Part shown: positions 44,768 to 56,617 of the stretch, in pieces
Numbering within the stretch: position 1 is the first letter of the stretch
How the letters are laid out: each line of letters opens with the position of its first letter
Notes under the pieces: model-generated
What the model saw: the letters and a program-made list of their open reading frames with translations, nothing else
Told to the model about the DNA's origin: nothing
Databases searched by the model: none
Assembly (NCBI GenBank): GCA_001600695.1
Contig: BCKQ01000012.1
Coordinates: 210,096 to 274,095 of the forward strand
Origin: Ascoidea asiatica
Lineage: Eukaryota > Ascomycota > Saccharomycetes > Ascoideales > Ascoideaceae
Length of the DNA stretch: 64,000 nucleotides
Direction of reading: 5' to 3'
Made by a program: the position numbers and the translations under genes

Positions 44768-47700
44768 TTATAATATTTAATCCATTAACAAATAAAAATT
44801 TACCAATAAATTCAATTGGTAATGAAATTGAAAGTGAAATTTGTATAGATTTCATATCTTATTGTTTTAATTTATTATCAATTTTAGTTGATTTAAATAA
44901 TAATTTATCTCTTGAATTATCTACTTTTTTAAATTCAAATAATAATAATAATAAAAATGAAATATCTGATTTATTATCAATTTATAATAATAATCTAATA
45001 AATCAATCTCAATCTCAATCTAAATCTCAATCTCAATCTCAATCTCAATCTCAAAATTCTGGAAAATTAAATATAAATAATACAAATAATAATAATAATA
45101 TTGAAGATATTGATATAAATATAAATATTCAAACTTTAAATATTATAATTGAATTTAAAAATTGGTGGTTAGAAAAAATTGCTGATTTAAGTAGAATGTC
45201 AATTGCTTTATATCCTTCTTCATATATTGAATGGAGATTAACTTCAGAATATTGGTATATTCAAACAATTTCAAGAACTTTTGGTCATGGTAAAATTTAT
45301 TATCATCTTGCAACTGTTCAACAACCAACTAATTATAACAACAATAACAACAATAACAATAATTCCAATAATAATAATATTATTAATATTAATAACAATA
45401 ATTCCAATAATAACTCTAATAATAATTCATTAATTGCAAATACAAATAATTTATTTGATCCTTCAAAAGTTAATCCTCAATATAATAATAATTTAAATAA
45501 TAATAATTTAAATAATAATAATATTAACAATAATTCTATAAATCATAAATCTTTAAATTTAAATTTAGAAAGTTTAGTAAATTTAGGTAAATCAGTTTTT
45601 GTTAAAGATTGTTTTGTACCAACTGGTCAATATTTAAGAATGGTACTTGATAATATTTTTAATCATTCAAAAATTTCAATTCCAATTTCAAATTTATCTC
45701 AATTATCAAATTCAATTATTAATCAAAATCAAAATCAAATTCAAATTAATAATTTAAATTTAAATAATAATTTCACAACTATTAATAATTCAAATGATAT
45801 TATAAATTGGGAACTTATAATTCTTGATTATATTAAAATTAATAAAATTTTATTAGTAAATAATTTTGATTCAAATGAAAATTTAGTTTCCATAGTTTCT
45901 AAATTCTCTTCAAATTTTGGTTCAATTGATTTATCCCCAATTTCAAATTCTTCTCATCATACAAATAATTCAATTAATAGTTTAAGTCATATAAATAATT
46001 TTGATAATATTGTTAATAATTTTAAACATAATAATAATACAACTACTAATTCTTCAACACCAAATACAAAAACAAATAGTAATAGTAACAATAATAATAA
46101 TAATACTTCAAATTCAAATAAAAATTCAAATAATCAAAATGTTTTTAGAATTTTTAATCCTGAAAATAATAATGATATAAATAATAATAATAATCAAAAT
46201 CAAAATCAAAGTAATACTAATAATGCTTTTAATTTTTCAAATAATACTTCTCCTTCAAATTCAAATATTCCAATTAATTCAAATTCGAGTAATTTAATTA
46301 CAACTAAAATTTCATTTTTTGATAGAAATATTGGTAATAATTCTTCAATTTTAATTACAAATCCATCTTATGAATTATTAAATTTTTGGTTTAATAAAAG
46401 TGGTAATTTAGCTTTAATTAATATTTGGCAAGTTGTTGGTTTTGGTGTTTTAAATTTTAAAAGTTTATTTAGTATTTTATTTGAATTACCAATTGCTTTA
46501 AAAGATAGAAAAGAAAGAAAAGATAATAAAAAAAATAGAAAATTATTACAACAAAAACAATCTCAATCTCAACATGACGAAAATAATAATAATAATAATA
46601 GTACTAATAATAATAAAGATTTTGAAAATTCTTTTACAACTTCAAATAATAATATAAATAATGATTATTCTTCGGCAAATACAAAATCTTTACAAGATGA
46701 TACATATCCAATTGCTTCTCAATTATCTGATTTAAAATGGTATGAATCTTTACAATTTATAAATAAATCTTCAATTGAATTATCTTTTACAATGTTAAAA
46801 AAATTTTTAAATGGTCCTTATAAATCTGTTTCAACTCCTCATATTATTGTTTGGTTATATTTTTTAATTTCAATTGGTAAAGCTTTAGAAAAATATCCAA
46901 AAGCAGAACCAATTTTATTAGGTATTATTTTAAGAAGATTTTTTCCATGGAATAGTTTAATAAATTATTTAAATTATTGGGTTAATGAAATCAGAGAAAA
47001 TTTTGATTTTGATATTTTATCTTTAGGTTTTAAATTAAATGATTTATTAAAAACTGAAGGTAATTTAACTGATGATATTATAAATTTAAATTTAAATAAA
47101 GAAGAAAAAGAATTATTAGTTCAAGAAAATTTAATTGATAGAATTAAAGAATTATTTAATTTAGGTGAAGATAATTATTTAAAATATTTTAATGAGAATG
47201 AATCTTTAATTGAAGTTTGGAAATGTTGGGGTTCATTATGGTATAATTTTATTGATGAAAAAAAAAATTATTTAACAGTTGAATTATCTGGTTGGAAAGG
47301 TAAAAATTTTGTTGCAGATTATTCTTTAGATGGTGAAAAATTATATCAAGGTAATAATAAAATTAGTGAAGGACTTGGAGGTTCAAGTAATAGTAAAGAA
47401 AATATTCAAAGAACAAATAATACAAATAATAATTATTTTAGAAATTTATTTAGTGAAGATGAATTTGGTGATAGAACTAATAATAAATTATCTTTAGCTT
47501 TAGCAAAATTACAAATGATGTTAGAATATATTAATAGACATAAAATTGATCCAACAAAAAATTCAGAGAATGGTGATAATACAACAAATAATAGTGGTTC
47601 AGCAGGTATTGGAAATTTTTCTGGTAGAACACCTTTTAATAAATTAGAAAAAGAAAGAATTTTAAGAATAATATTATTAGGAATTTATATTGAAAGAAAA

Positions 47701-48642
47701 TTTTCAAGATTTGGATTAAAATTAACAAATAGAGGATTTACATATGATCATCAAGCTGCAAATATGGCAGCAAGTAGTAGAAATAATTCAACAAATAATT
47801 CAGCAACAGCTTCAGCAGCTTCAGCAGCTTCAGCAGTTTCTGGAGTATCTGGAGTATCAACATCTTCTAATACTAATGAAGATGATGTTAAAAGAAATAC
47901 ATTAATATTTGAATTTGTTACAAATAATAGAATAACACATTTACAAGAAGAAATTTCAATTGAAAATACATATAAAAAACAAGATAATTTAAAATTTGAT
48001 ATTGATATATTTTTTATGTCAAAACAAAATTTTGATTATCATGTTGAACAAGTTAGATTACAACAACTTAAATTTGTAAAAAGTTTCAATATGAACATTA
48101 ATAATAATAATAAAAATATCATTAATAATGAAGAAAGTATATCACCATTTGTTACAAGTGAACTTGATACAGATATGCAATCACAATATGGAATTGAAGG
48201 AGTTTCAGAAACTGATTTAGAAATTATGGAAGATAATGAAAGTTATTTGAATTATTCTAATAATAACAACAATAATAATAATACTAATAATAATATGAAA
48301 ATAGGTAATATAAATAGTATTAATAGTTTTGAAGAAAATAATGAAAAATTAATGAGTGATAAAAATGTTGGAGTACCAGAAATAAATGAAATTATGAATA
48401 GATTACAAAAGCCAATAATTGCAGGATTTCGAGGAAATATAAGTGGAGATGTTGATACTTCAATAACATTTATAACCTTTGATACAAATTGTTGGTTAAA
48501 GAATTGTGGTAAGATATATAAAATTTTTAAAAGTTGTACATTAAATGAAAGTAATGAAAATTATAAATATTATGAAATTTTAAATGAAAATAATAATAAT
48601 AAAAGTATAAATTTAAATTTTAATAATAATAGAAATAATAGG

Positions 48643-48674
<32 letters not shown>

Positions 48675-50091
48675 TAGAAATAAAAATGGTAAAAATAAAA
48701 AAAATAATGGTGGTAATATTATTAATAATAATAATTATAGTTATAATAATTTTAAGAAACGTAAATTAAAATTAAAAATTTGTTTACCATTAGTTGTTTA
48801 TCAAGAATTAAGAGGTTTAAGAAAATCTCAAGATGGATATATATCAGATGCTGCAACAAGATGTGTAATTACAGTAAAATGTTTAATTGAAGAAAATGAA
48901 ATTTATATGAATAAACATTTTTTTCATCATGATGATGAAGAATATTTTGATAATAATGGAGAATATATGAATATGGATGAAAGAGTTTTATTAATGTTAT
49001 TAAAAGTTGATGGTACAAGAGCAAAACAATTAAATGAAAATCAAGAAAATAATATTGATAATCCAATAGGTAGTAATATAAATAGTAATAATAATGTTAG
49101 TGGTAATATTGGAAATATTGGAAATATGAATAATATGAATAATATGAATAATATGAATAATATGAATAATATGAATAATATAAATAATATGAATAATATG
49201 AATAATATAAATAATATTGGAAATCCAGTTGGAATTAATAATTATTCAACATATACAAGACCAATTGATGATTTAATTTTAAGTGGATTATTAAAAAGTA
49301 ATGATATTATTAGAAAATTTTATTTTAAGAAATATGAAGAAATGACAGGATTATCACCAATGAATACAAGTAGAGGTAGTGCAGTTTTTAAAGTTGTTTC
49401 AGATTATCAAGAATATTATAAAAATGAAGAAGAATTAGAAGATGAAGAACTTGAAGAAGATGATGATGGAGAAGTTGACTTGGAGGATGAAAATGAAGAT
49501 GATGATGGAGAAGAAGACGATGACGAAGAAGAAGATGAATATGATGAAGAAGATGAGGATGATGAAGAAGATGAAGATGACGAGGATGAAGATGAAGAAG
49601 ACCAAGATCAAGATCAAGAAGATGATGAACAAGAAGAAGAAGATCAAGTTCAATTACAATTACAAGAAAATTATGAAGGTAATAATGATAAAGAGAATAA
49701 GAATAAAATGAATAATCTTAATATAATTGATAATACTAAATCAATTATGAATTCAGTTAATAAGAGTAATAATAAGAAATTTAAGAAGAAGAGTAAAAGT
49801 AATTCTAAGAGAAATAGAGCTAGAAATATGAATGAAAATGAAAATGAAAATGAAAATGAAAATGAAAATGAGAATGAAAATGAGAATGAGAATAATAAGA
49901 ATCAAGAAAGAGATGATGATGCAAGATATTTTTCATTACAAGATATTAATAATTTTAAATTTAATATATTAATTTCAGATGATAGAAATTTAAGATTAAG
50001 AACAAGAGCATTAGGTATGAATGCATATCAAAGTAAATGGTTATTTTATAATTTAGAAAAAACAAATTTAGAAAGTCATTGTATTGATTAA
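43879..50091 (+). CDS. ESL1/ESL2: Est1/SMG-like protein with C-terminal PIN domain (ESL1/ESL2 family)
   Basis: A 2070-residue protein. A short coiled coil (residues ~95-125) is followed by the Est1-type 14-3-3/TPR region with the conserved YPSSYIEWRLTSEYWYIQ and FGHGKIYYHLA block at about 445-475. The Est1 helical domain continues to ~1200 (NIWQVVGFGVLNFKSLF, KCWGSLWYNF). The C-terminal PIN nuclease fold has Asp1535 (TFDTNCWL), Glu1643 (VVYQELRGL) and Asp2034-Asp2035 (SDDRNLRLRTRALGMNA), i.e. acidic residues for metal binding. This is the architecture of S. cerevisiae Yil151c/Ykr096w (Esl1/Esl2), relatives of Est1 and animal SMG5-7 with likely roles in RNA turnover or telomeres. Size is nearly double, owing to Asn runs, an NNM repeat and an ~80-residue acidic tract that sits inside the PIN domain. 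Confidence 0.88.
49120..49216 (+). repeat. 9-bp coding minisatellite (NNM)n in ESL gene
   Basis: Tandem AATAATATG/AATAATATA units encode about ten NNM/NNI tripeptides inside the PIN-domain insertion. Confidence 0.9.
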
Positions 50092-50144
50092 GATTAATAT
50101 AATTATATTAATTCATATCATTTATTTATTTACTAATTTACTAG

Positions 50145-50145
50145 T

Positions 50146-50208
<63 letters not shown>
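50145..50208. repeat. (TTTA)16 microsatellite between ESL and PCC1
   Basis: Sixteen perfect tetranucleotide units in the short convergent spacer (50092-50257), likely in the 3' UTRs of both genes. Confidence 0.95.
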
Positions 50209-50257
50209 TAATAATAATAATAGGAATAATAATTTAATTTTTTTTTAAGTAAACTAT

Positions 50258-50656
50258 TCAACTAAATTCATCAATACATTCAATTATTGATTTAATTGAT
50301 TCTAATAAATTATTAATTGTAACTCTTAAAATTCTTAAAGATGATGAATATAAATTAATTTCTAAAAAACTATTATTTTTATTATTATTTGAAGAAAATG
50401 ATGATGAAGATAGATTTAAGATTAAATCATTTGTATTTTTCTTAAATAATGGATCTACAGAAAGTACTTTTATTATTATATTTATTTGATCTTTATTATT
50501 TATTGGAATTTTTAAATCTCTAAAATAATATTAAATTATATTGTTAGTAATCTAGTTTAATATTTCAATAATTATTTTTAGTTAAACTTACATATTATGA
50601 GGGAATTTGGAATTAGATATTATTGGAATAGATTCTTTGGGTATTATTTCATTCAT
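50258..50656 (-). CDS. PCC1: Pcc1, KEOPS/EKC complex subunit (spliced, 2 exons)
   Basis: Assembled by hand on the - strand: exon 1 50656-50592 (65 nt), exon 2 50519-50258 (262 nt), 108 residues, stop TGA. The protein contains LKIPI, IIIKVLSVDPLF, and the C-terminal LRILRVTINNLLESIKSIIE. These match Pcc1/LAGE3 family blocks (yeast: LELKIP, ATKVLSPDP, LRVGVSSIIDSIKTIVE). Pcc1 dimerises and carries the Kae1 enzyme that makes t6A37 on tRNAs reading ANN codons. S. cerevisiae PCC1 also has an intron, as I recall. The ~15-residue insert FLNLSSSSFSSNNNKNN-like region is the only low-complexity part. The neighbour ESL gene is also next to PCC1 in S. cerevisiae (YKR095W-A/YKR096W), which supports both calls. 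Confidence 0.9.
50520..50591 (-). other. Intron of PCC1
   Basis: 72 nt on the - strand with GTAAGT at the 5' end, a perfect TACTAAC branch site (TTACTAACAA, about 50542-50551) and TTTTAG at the 3' end; phase 2. Confidence 0.9.
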
Positions 50657-52141
50657 TCTTTATGTTTTATTTATTAGATTTGATTATTGATTATTGATTA
50701 TTGATTATTTATATTTATATTTATATTTATATTTATTGTTATTTAATTCAATTTATTTATTTCAATTTATTTAAATTTATTTAAATTTATTATATCTAAG
50801 TTATTCCGAGGGCAGTATTATTCTTAAGGAAATACCAAGCCCTCGAGATTGAAGTATTCCGACCTTGATTGAATTTCAAATCACTCCAATTATATGGGAC
50901 TCCTAAGAGAAGAGACCACTTTTAAGGAATGAGTCCATTTTTTTATTCTCAAATTACAAAATATGAAATAGTAAAGACAAAATACAAAATACAAAATTCA
51001 GCCGGTGTCATGATATTTTTCACTGCAGATTTAATGAGACTAAATGTGGGGCCGAGTAACGGGTGTGAAAAGTTAAGTTAAGTTAAGCAGTTTGTTAGTT
51101 GGGCTCGTCTAAGACGGCGTCACGTGGCCTGTATATTAATAACTTTAATGCTATTGTTAATGGATCAGACGGAAGAACAGCAGCTGATTTGGACTGGATT
51201 TCTGATTTCGACTGGCTTTGTTTTCGGTGCTGGAGTCTGTTTACGTTTGTTTACTTTGGAATTTGAATCACACGCAGCAGAATAAAGAGAAAAAGAAGAA
51301 AGAGCAGCACGAGCACCAGCAGCGACTGCGCCGGAGTGGCGAGGAAGCAGCACCGTCGCCACTGAGACCAGCCAACCCTGGAAGCAGTGGCACCAGAGAC
51401 TTCTCCAACGACTCCAAATCAAACATCAGCGCTGAATAAGGGCCATCTCTGACTTATCTCAGATCTTGGATAGTAGTATATTCAGCGTATATTTATTGTA
51501 TATTTATTATTCTATTTATATTTAATAACCAATTGATTGATTTTATATTGATCATAATCATAATCATAATCATAATCATAATCATTCAATAGAATAGAAT
51601 AATTATATAGAAATCAAATGAAGAATTGAAAGAATTGATAGAGAATTGAATAATATAGTAATATAATAATATAGAAATACATATTCCAAAAATATTTAAT
51701 AAATATTATAAATCTAATAAATATTCAATTTATTCAATTACATTACCAATAAAATACTAAATAAATACTAAATAAATACCAATTTTATCAAAATTGATTC
51801 AAATTTAGTTTATAAAAATAATATAAAAATAATATTATTTTAAATATTAAAAATATTAAAAATATTAAAAATATTACACTATTAACTACAATACTCTGTT
51901 TCGTAAAAATAAAATTCAAAAAGAAGTCAATTTACTTAAAATAAAATTTAATTTGATTTGATTTGATTTATCACTTTACTTTAGTTTAAATAAGTTAACA
52001 TCTAATTCTTATTCATCTTATTCATCATCTTTTGATATACATTTCAAAATTTATTTTATTATATATATATATTTATCTTATCATCAATCAATCAATCAAT
52101 TAATAACTAATCAATTAATTAATATATAACTAGTTATCAAA
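50657..52141. promoter_or_regulatory. 1.5-kb divergent region PCC1 - Msn2/4-like gene
   Basis: Contains GCCCTCG-core motifs at 50806-50813 (reversed) and 50839-50846, 150-190 bp upstream of PCC1. A GC-rich island spans about 51000-51450, with GTCACGTGG (CACGTG at 51121-51126) and a TTAAG tandem at 51072-51087. ATAATC hexamers occur at 51553-51583. Short ORFs on both strands of the island (51165-51439) have no family and are not called. Confidence 0.5.
51121..51126. promoter_or_regulatory. CACGTG (Cbf1-type E-box)
   Basis: GGCGTCACGTGGCC, with the favoured GTCACGTG core, inside the GC-rich island about 1.0 kb upstream of the Msn2/4-like gene. Confidence 0.4.
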
Positions 52142-52642
52142 ATGGATCAATCTAATATAGATAACAATAATAATAAATCAACTTATAATTCAAATTTAAT
52201 TAATGAAATTTTCTCTTCTGTTGATCTATTAAATATAAATAATCAATCTTTATCCTTAAATTCAAATTCTTCAATACTTAAAGAAATTTATAATGATGAA
52301 TACTTAAATAACAATAACAATAACAATATAAATAACAATATAAATAATATCAATGATAATACAAATAATAATAGTAGTTTTAATTTAGATTTAAATATCA
52401 AAAATATGACTATAAATAATGATAATAATGATAATAATGATAATAATCATAACAATGATAATATCAATAATATTGATAATACAACCGCCACCACTACCAC
52501 CACTAATATAATAAATAATGATGATGATAATGATAATTTAAGTATAAAAACTGCAATTTCAACAACTGATTTATTAAATTTTAAATCAGAATCTGATTCA
52601 AAATTTAATCAATTTGATGATTTCTTAAATAATAACAATATA

Positions 52643-52680
<38 letters not shown>

Positions 52681-53266
52681 TAAAGATAATAATAATGATA
52701 AATTTATAAATAAAAATTTAAACGCTGATATAAATTTTGATAATTTTAATGATATTAATGATATAAATGAATTAAATGAATTAACCGCCATAACTTCAAT
52801 AAATAATTTAAACAATTCAATTGATATAAATAATATAAATAATATAAATAATATAAATAATATAAATAATATAAATAATTTCAATAATATAAATAATTTT
52901 AATATAAATTCAACAATAAATTCAAATATTAAATCAAATTTAGATTCAAATTTAAATTCCATTTATAAAAATATTGAATTAAATAATAGTAATTTAACTT
53001 TACATGAAGAAAAAAATGATAATTTAAATTATTTATCTTCAAATACAAATTTAGATCAATTAATTATAAATAATAAATCTTCAAGATCTACATCTAATTT
53101 ATCTCCTTTATCAACTGGTTATTCATTTAATAATAATAACCTTAATATAATTAATAATTCATCTCCTTTGAATTATTATAATAGAAAAAATTCAATTATT
53201 AATGATGATTTATCTCTTTCAAATTCAATCTCAAATCAACTTAATATTATTAATTCTCCAGTTTTA

Positions 53267-53299
<33 letters not shown>

Positions 53300-55876
53300 T
53301 CTTTTATTTATAATCAAAATTTCTCAAGTATGTCAAATTTATCTAATCTATCAAATTTTCAATCTTTAAATCAAAATCAAATTCAAAATGATAATAATAC
53401 TATAAATAATAATAACAACAATAACAACAACAATAACAATCAATTATCTTTTTCAAATCATTTTTCTAATAATTTCAATCAAAAAAATAAAAATTTAAAT
53501 CATTTGAATATTATTAATCCAAAATTATTATTCAATAATAACAATAATAATCTTAATATAAATTTAAATAATATTAACACTAATAATAATACAAATAGTA
53601 ATAATAATAATACAAGTCAAGATAGTGATGGAGATTTTAATACTTCAATATTTAGTGATGATAATGATTTTCCAAATTATAATAATCCTTTTGATTCAAA
53701 TAATACTATAAATAATTCTATAAATAATAGTAATAATCATTCAAGAAATAATAGTAGATCTAATAGTAGAAATAATAGTTCAAATAATATTAAAAATATT
53801 TATAATTCAAATCTTTCATCAAATTTATCATCAAATTTTTCTTCAAATTTCTCATTTAATAATCAAACAATAAATTCAATAAATTTATCAAATAAAAAAT
53901 TATTTACAAATTTTCAATTAAATTATGATAATAATATTAATAATATTATTGATAATAAAATTAATAATAATTCAAATAATAATTTAAATAATCTTGATGA
54001 TATTGATAATGATTCAGATGATGAAAAAGAATTTGAAATTGAAAATAATATTGAAAATAATATTGAATATTTCTCAAATACTTTCAATTTAAATTCAAAT
54101 TATAATTCAATAAATAATTTTAATTCAAATTCTTTATTATTTTCAAATAATACAAGCACAAGTACAAGTACAAGTAATAATAATAATAATAGTAGCATTT
54201 CAACTTCTCCATCAACTTCTAGTAATAATAATTTTAAAAACTATAATATTAATGGTAATCCAAGTACTTTAAAATTTATTATGCCAACAAGTATGAAAAT
54301 AATTCCAGAAAATGATGAATTTGATTATAATTCTATATGTTCAATAAGTTCTGTTAAATCAACTTCGGGTGTTATCGATACTACTTCAAATAATAATACT
54401 AATAATGTTGATTATAGTAATAATAATAATATAAAAATTGAAAATATTAATAATAATTCGGATATAAATTCAAATATTGAAAATAATTTAAATAATAATT
54501 TAAGTAATAATTCAGGTAATAATTTAAACACTACTTTAAATAAAAATTTAACTAAAAATTTAACTTCAACAACAAAATTTAAATTCAAACTAAATACAAA
54601 TGAAACAGAGTCAGAAATTCCTTCACCAAATTATAAGGAGTTATTCTCAAGTGTTAACTCTGGTTCCAAAATTATGAAAGTAAAAAAGAAATCAAGATAC
54701 AATATTATTAATAGTAATAATAATCACCATCATAATCATAATAATTCTAATTCAAATGATAATAATAAAGTTAAAGAATCTCCAAATATTAATTCAAGAT
54801 CAAGATCAAATTCTCATTCAAATTTATCTTTATTACCTTCATCAATGACTTCAACACAAAAAAGAGAAAGAAAAAATTCAACAATTTCTAAAATTTCTAT
54901 AAAAGAAAAATTAACAAGAAGAGCCAAAAGAGAAATTATACATCATTCAAACTCTAATTCTACTCTGAATAAAAATTCTACAACTAGTTCTACTTCAAAC
55001 TCAAATTCAAATTCAAATACTTCAACTTCTGTTAATCCATCTTCAATAAATTTGAATAATACTATAAAACATAAAATTTCTTTATCTAATATTAATATTA
55101 TAAAATCACCTGTAAGAAAATCAAGATTATCAAGAGCTAATTCATTATCTTCTGGTACTTCATATAATACATCATCAATTTTTTCAATGAATATTAATGG
55201 AAATCATTTACATAATTATAATAATTCTACAAGTAACTTAAATATCAATAATCTTTCTAATAATTCTAATATAAATAATTCTTCAATTGTTAATATAAAT
55301 AATGATAATAGTAGTATATCTTCAATGTCAAATTTAGATACAGAAAGTGCATTAAATAGATCAACAATGGATTTACCATTAACTAAAGCTTTAAGTCCAG
55401 AAAATGATAATAATATCAATAATAATAACAATAATAATAATAATAAATCACAAGCTAAATTACGTTTAAATTCAACTGGTGGTAGTGGAATATCTAAAAT
55501 TAGTAATTTAGATAATCAAATTATTCCTAAATTACCAAAGACTTTATCAATTAATATTCATTCTGCTAATAGTAATGAAATCACTTCAATTAATTTAATG
55601 ACACCAATATCTCCAGAATTAATTGAAAAACAACATTTGATTGTTAATCCGCCTTCAAGAAGAGGTAGAAAAGCAACAACTGAATATGATCCTTCAAAAA
55701 TATTCTTGTGTTCATTATGTTCAAGAAAATTCAAGAGACAAGAGCATTTAAAAAGACATTTTAGATCATTACATACTGGTGAAAAACCATTCACTTGTTT
55801 CAAATGTGGTAAGAAGTTCTCAAGATCAGATAATCTTGGTCAGCATATTAAAACTCATGGATTGGAAAAAGATTAA
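52142..55876 (+). CDS. MSN2: Msn2/Msn4-type C2H2 stress transcription factor
   Basis: A 1244-residue factor whose only folded part is the extreme C-terminus: two fingers at about residues 1189-1239. Finger 1 is C-x2-C-x12-H-x4-H with [17 protein letters not shown]. Finger 2 is C-x2-C-x12-H-x3-H with [16 protein letters not shown], linked by TGEKPF. The KRQEHLKRH and SRSDNLxQH recognition helices are those of yeast Msn2/Msn4, which bind the stress element AGGGG and activate general stress genes when PKA activity falls. Upstream, [20 protein letters not shown] and [10 protein letters not shown] are serine sites with basic flanks that would suit PKA control of nuclear import. The rest is Asn/Ser-rich with (NNI)n repeats (nt ~52820-52905). 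Longer than yeast Msn2 (704 residues). Confidence 0.8.
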
Positions 55877-56617
55877 ATACATTTTTGTTCTGGTTTTATA
55901 ATTGAAAAAAAAAAAAAATTAAGAAATAATTGGAAATACTTCTAATTTCGATTATTCGATATTAATGACGCTTTTTTGTTTAATTGTATAATTATAATTA
56001 TATTTGGCTTTTTTTGTTTTTTTTTTTTCATTTCATTCTATCTTAAATTATTAATTTTTTTTATCTGTTCTTTACATTTTGTTTTGTTTTGTTCTTTTAT
56101 TATAGTTTCTTGTTCTTGCATACATTCATTTTTTATACCTAGGTTTAACTCTGTTTGTTTCATATTTATCTCTGTTTATCTTTGTTTATCTCTGTTTATC
56201 TCATGTTGGAAATGGTTCTTAAAAGTTCCTTGGATATTTTTATTCTTTTGCATCAATATTTAGACGAGCATTTTTTGTAACAACTTTCTTTTTCACTTTA
56301 TACCAATAAACTGTTCAAAACTGCATATATTTCAGAATTTGTAGGGATTTTTAATAGTAAATTACAATAATTGTATAATAAATCATACCGATAAAACAGG
56401 GAATTCTTTATATTTAACTTTAGATTATTTAGACCCGAATTCAGTTTTAAGCTCAAACAAATTTTGGACTTCGGCTAATACTGCACAGTGAAAGAGAAGA
56501 AAACATGCAAGCAGAAATCGATTCTTTTAATTGCATTTTCATTGTATCACAATTATGATCCTAAATGATCTCAATAGTAACAATAATATCAAAAGAGTAA
56601 TGAATAGTTGAAGGATA
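55877..56617. other. 0.74-kb intergenic region
   Basis: 3' region of the Msn2/4-like gene and upstream of RRG8. T-rich 55970-56250 gives a hydrophobic 95-codon ORF that is an artefact of T-richness. No other signal. Confidence 0.55.

Noticed and set aside
55976-56263. 95-codon hydrophobic ORF downstream of the Msn2/4-like gene
   Set aside because: Poly-T 3' UTR artefact; no conserved motif.
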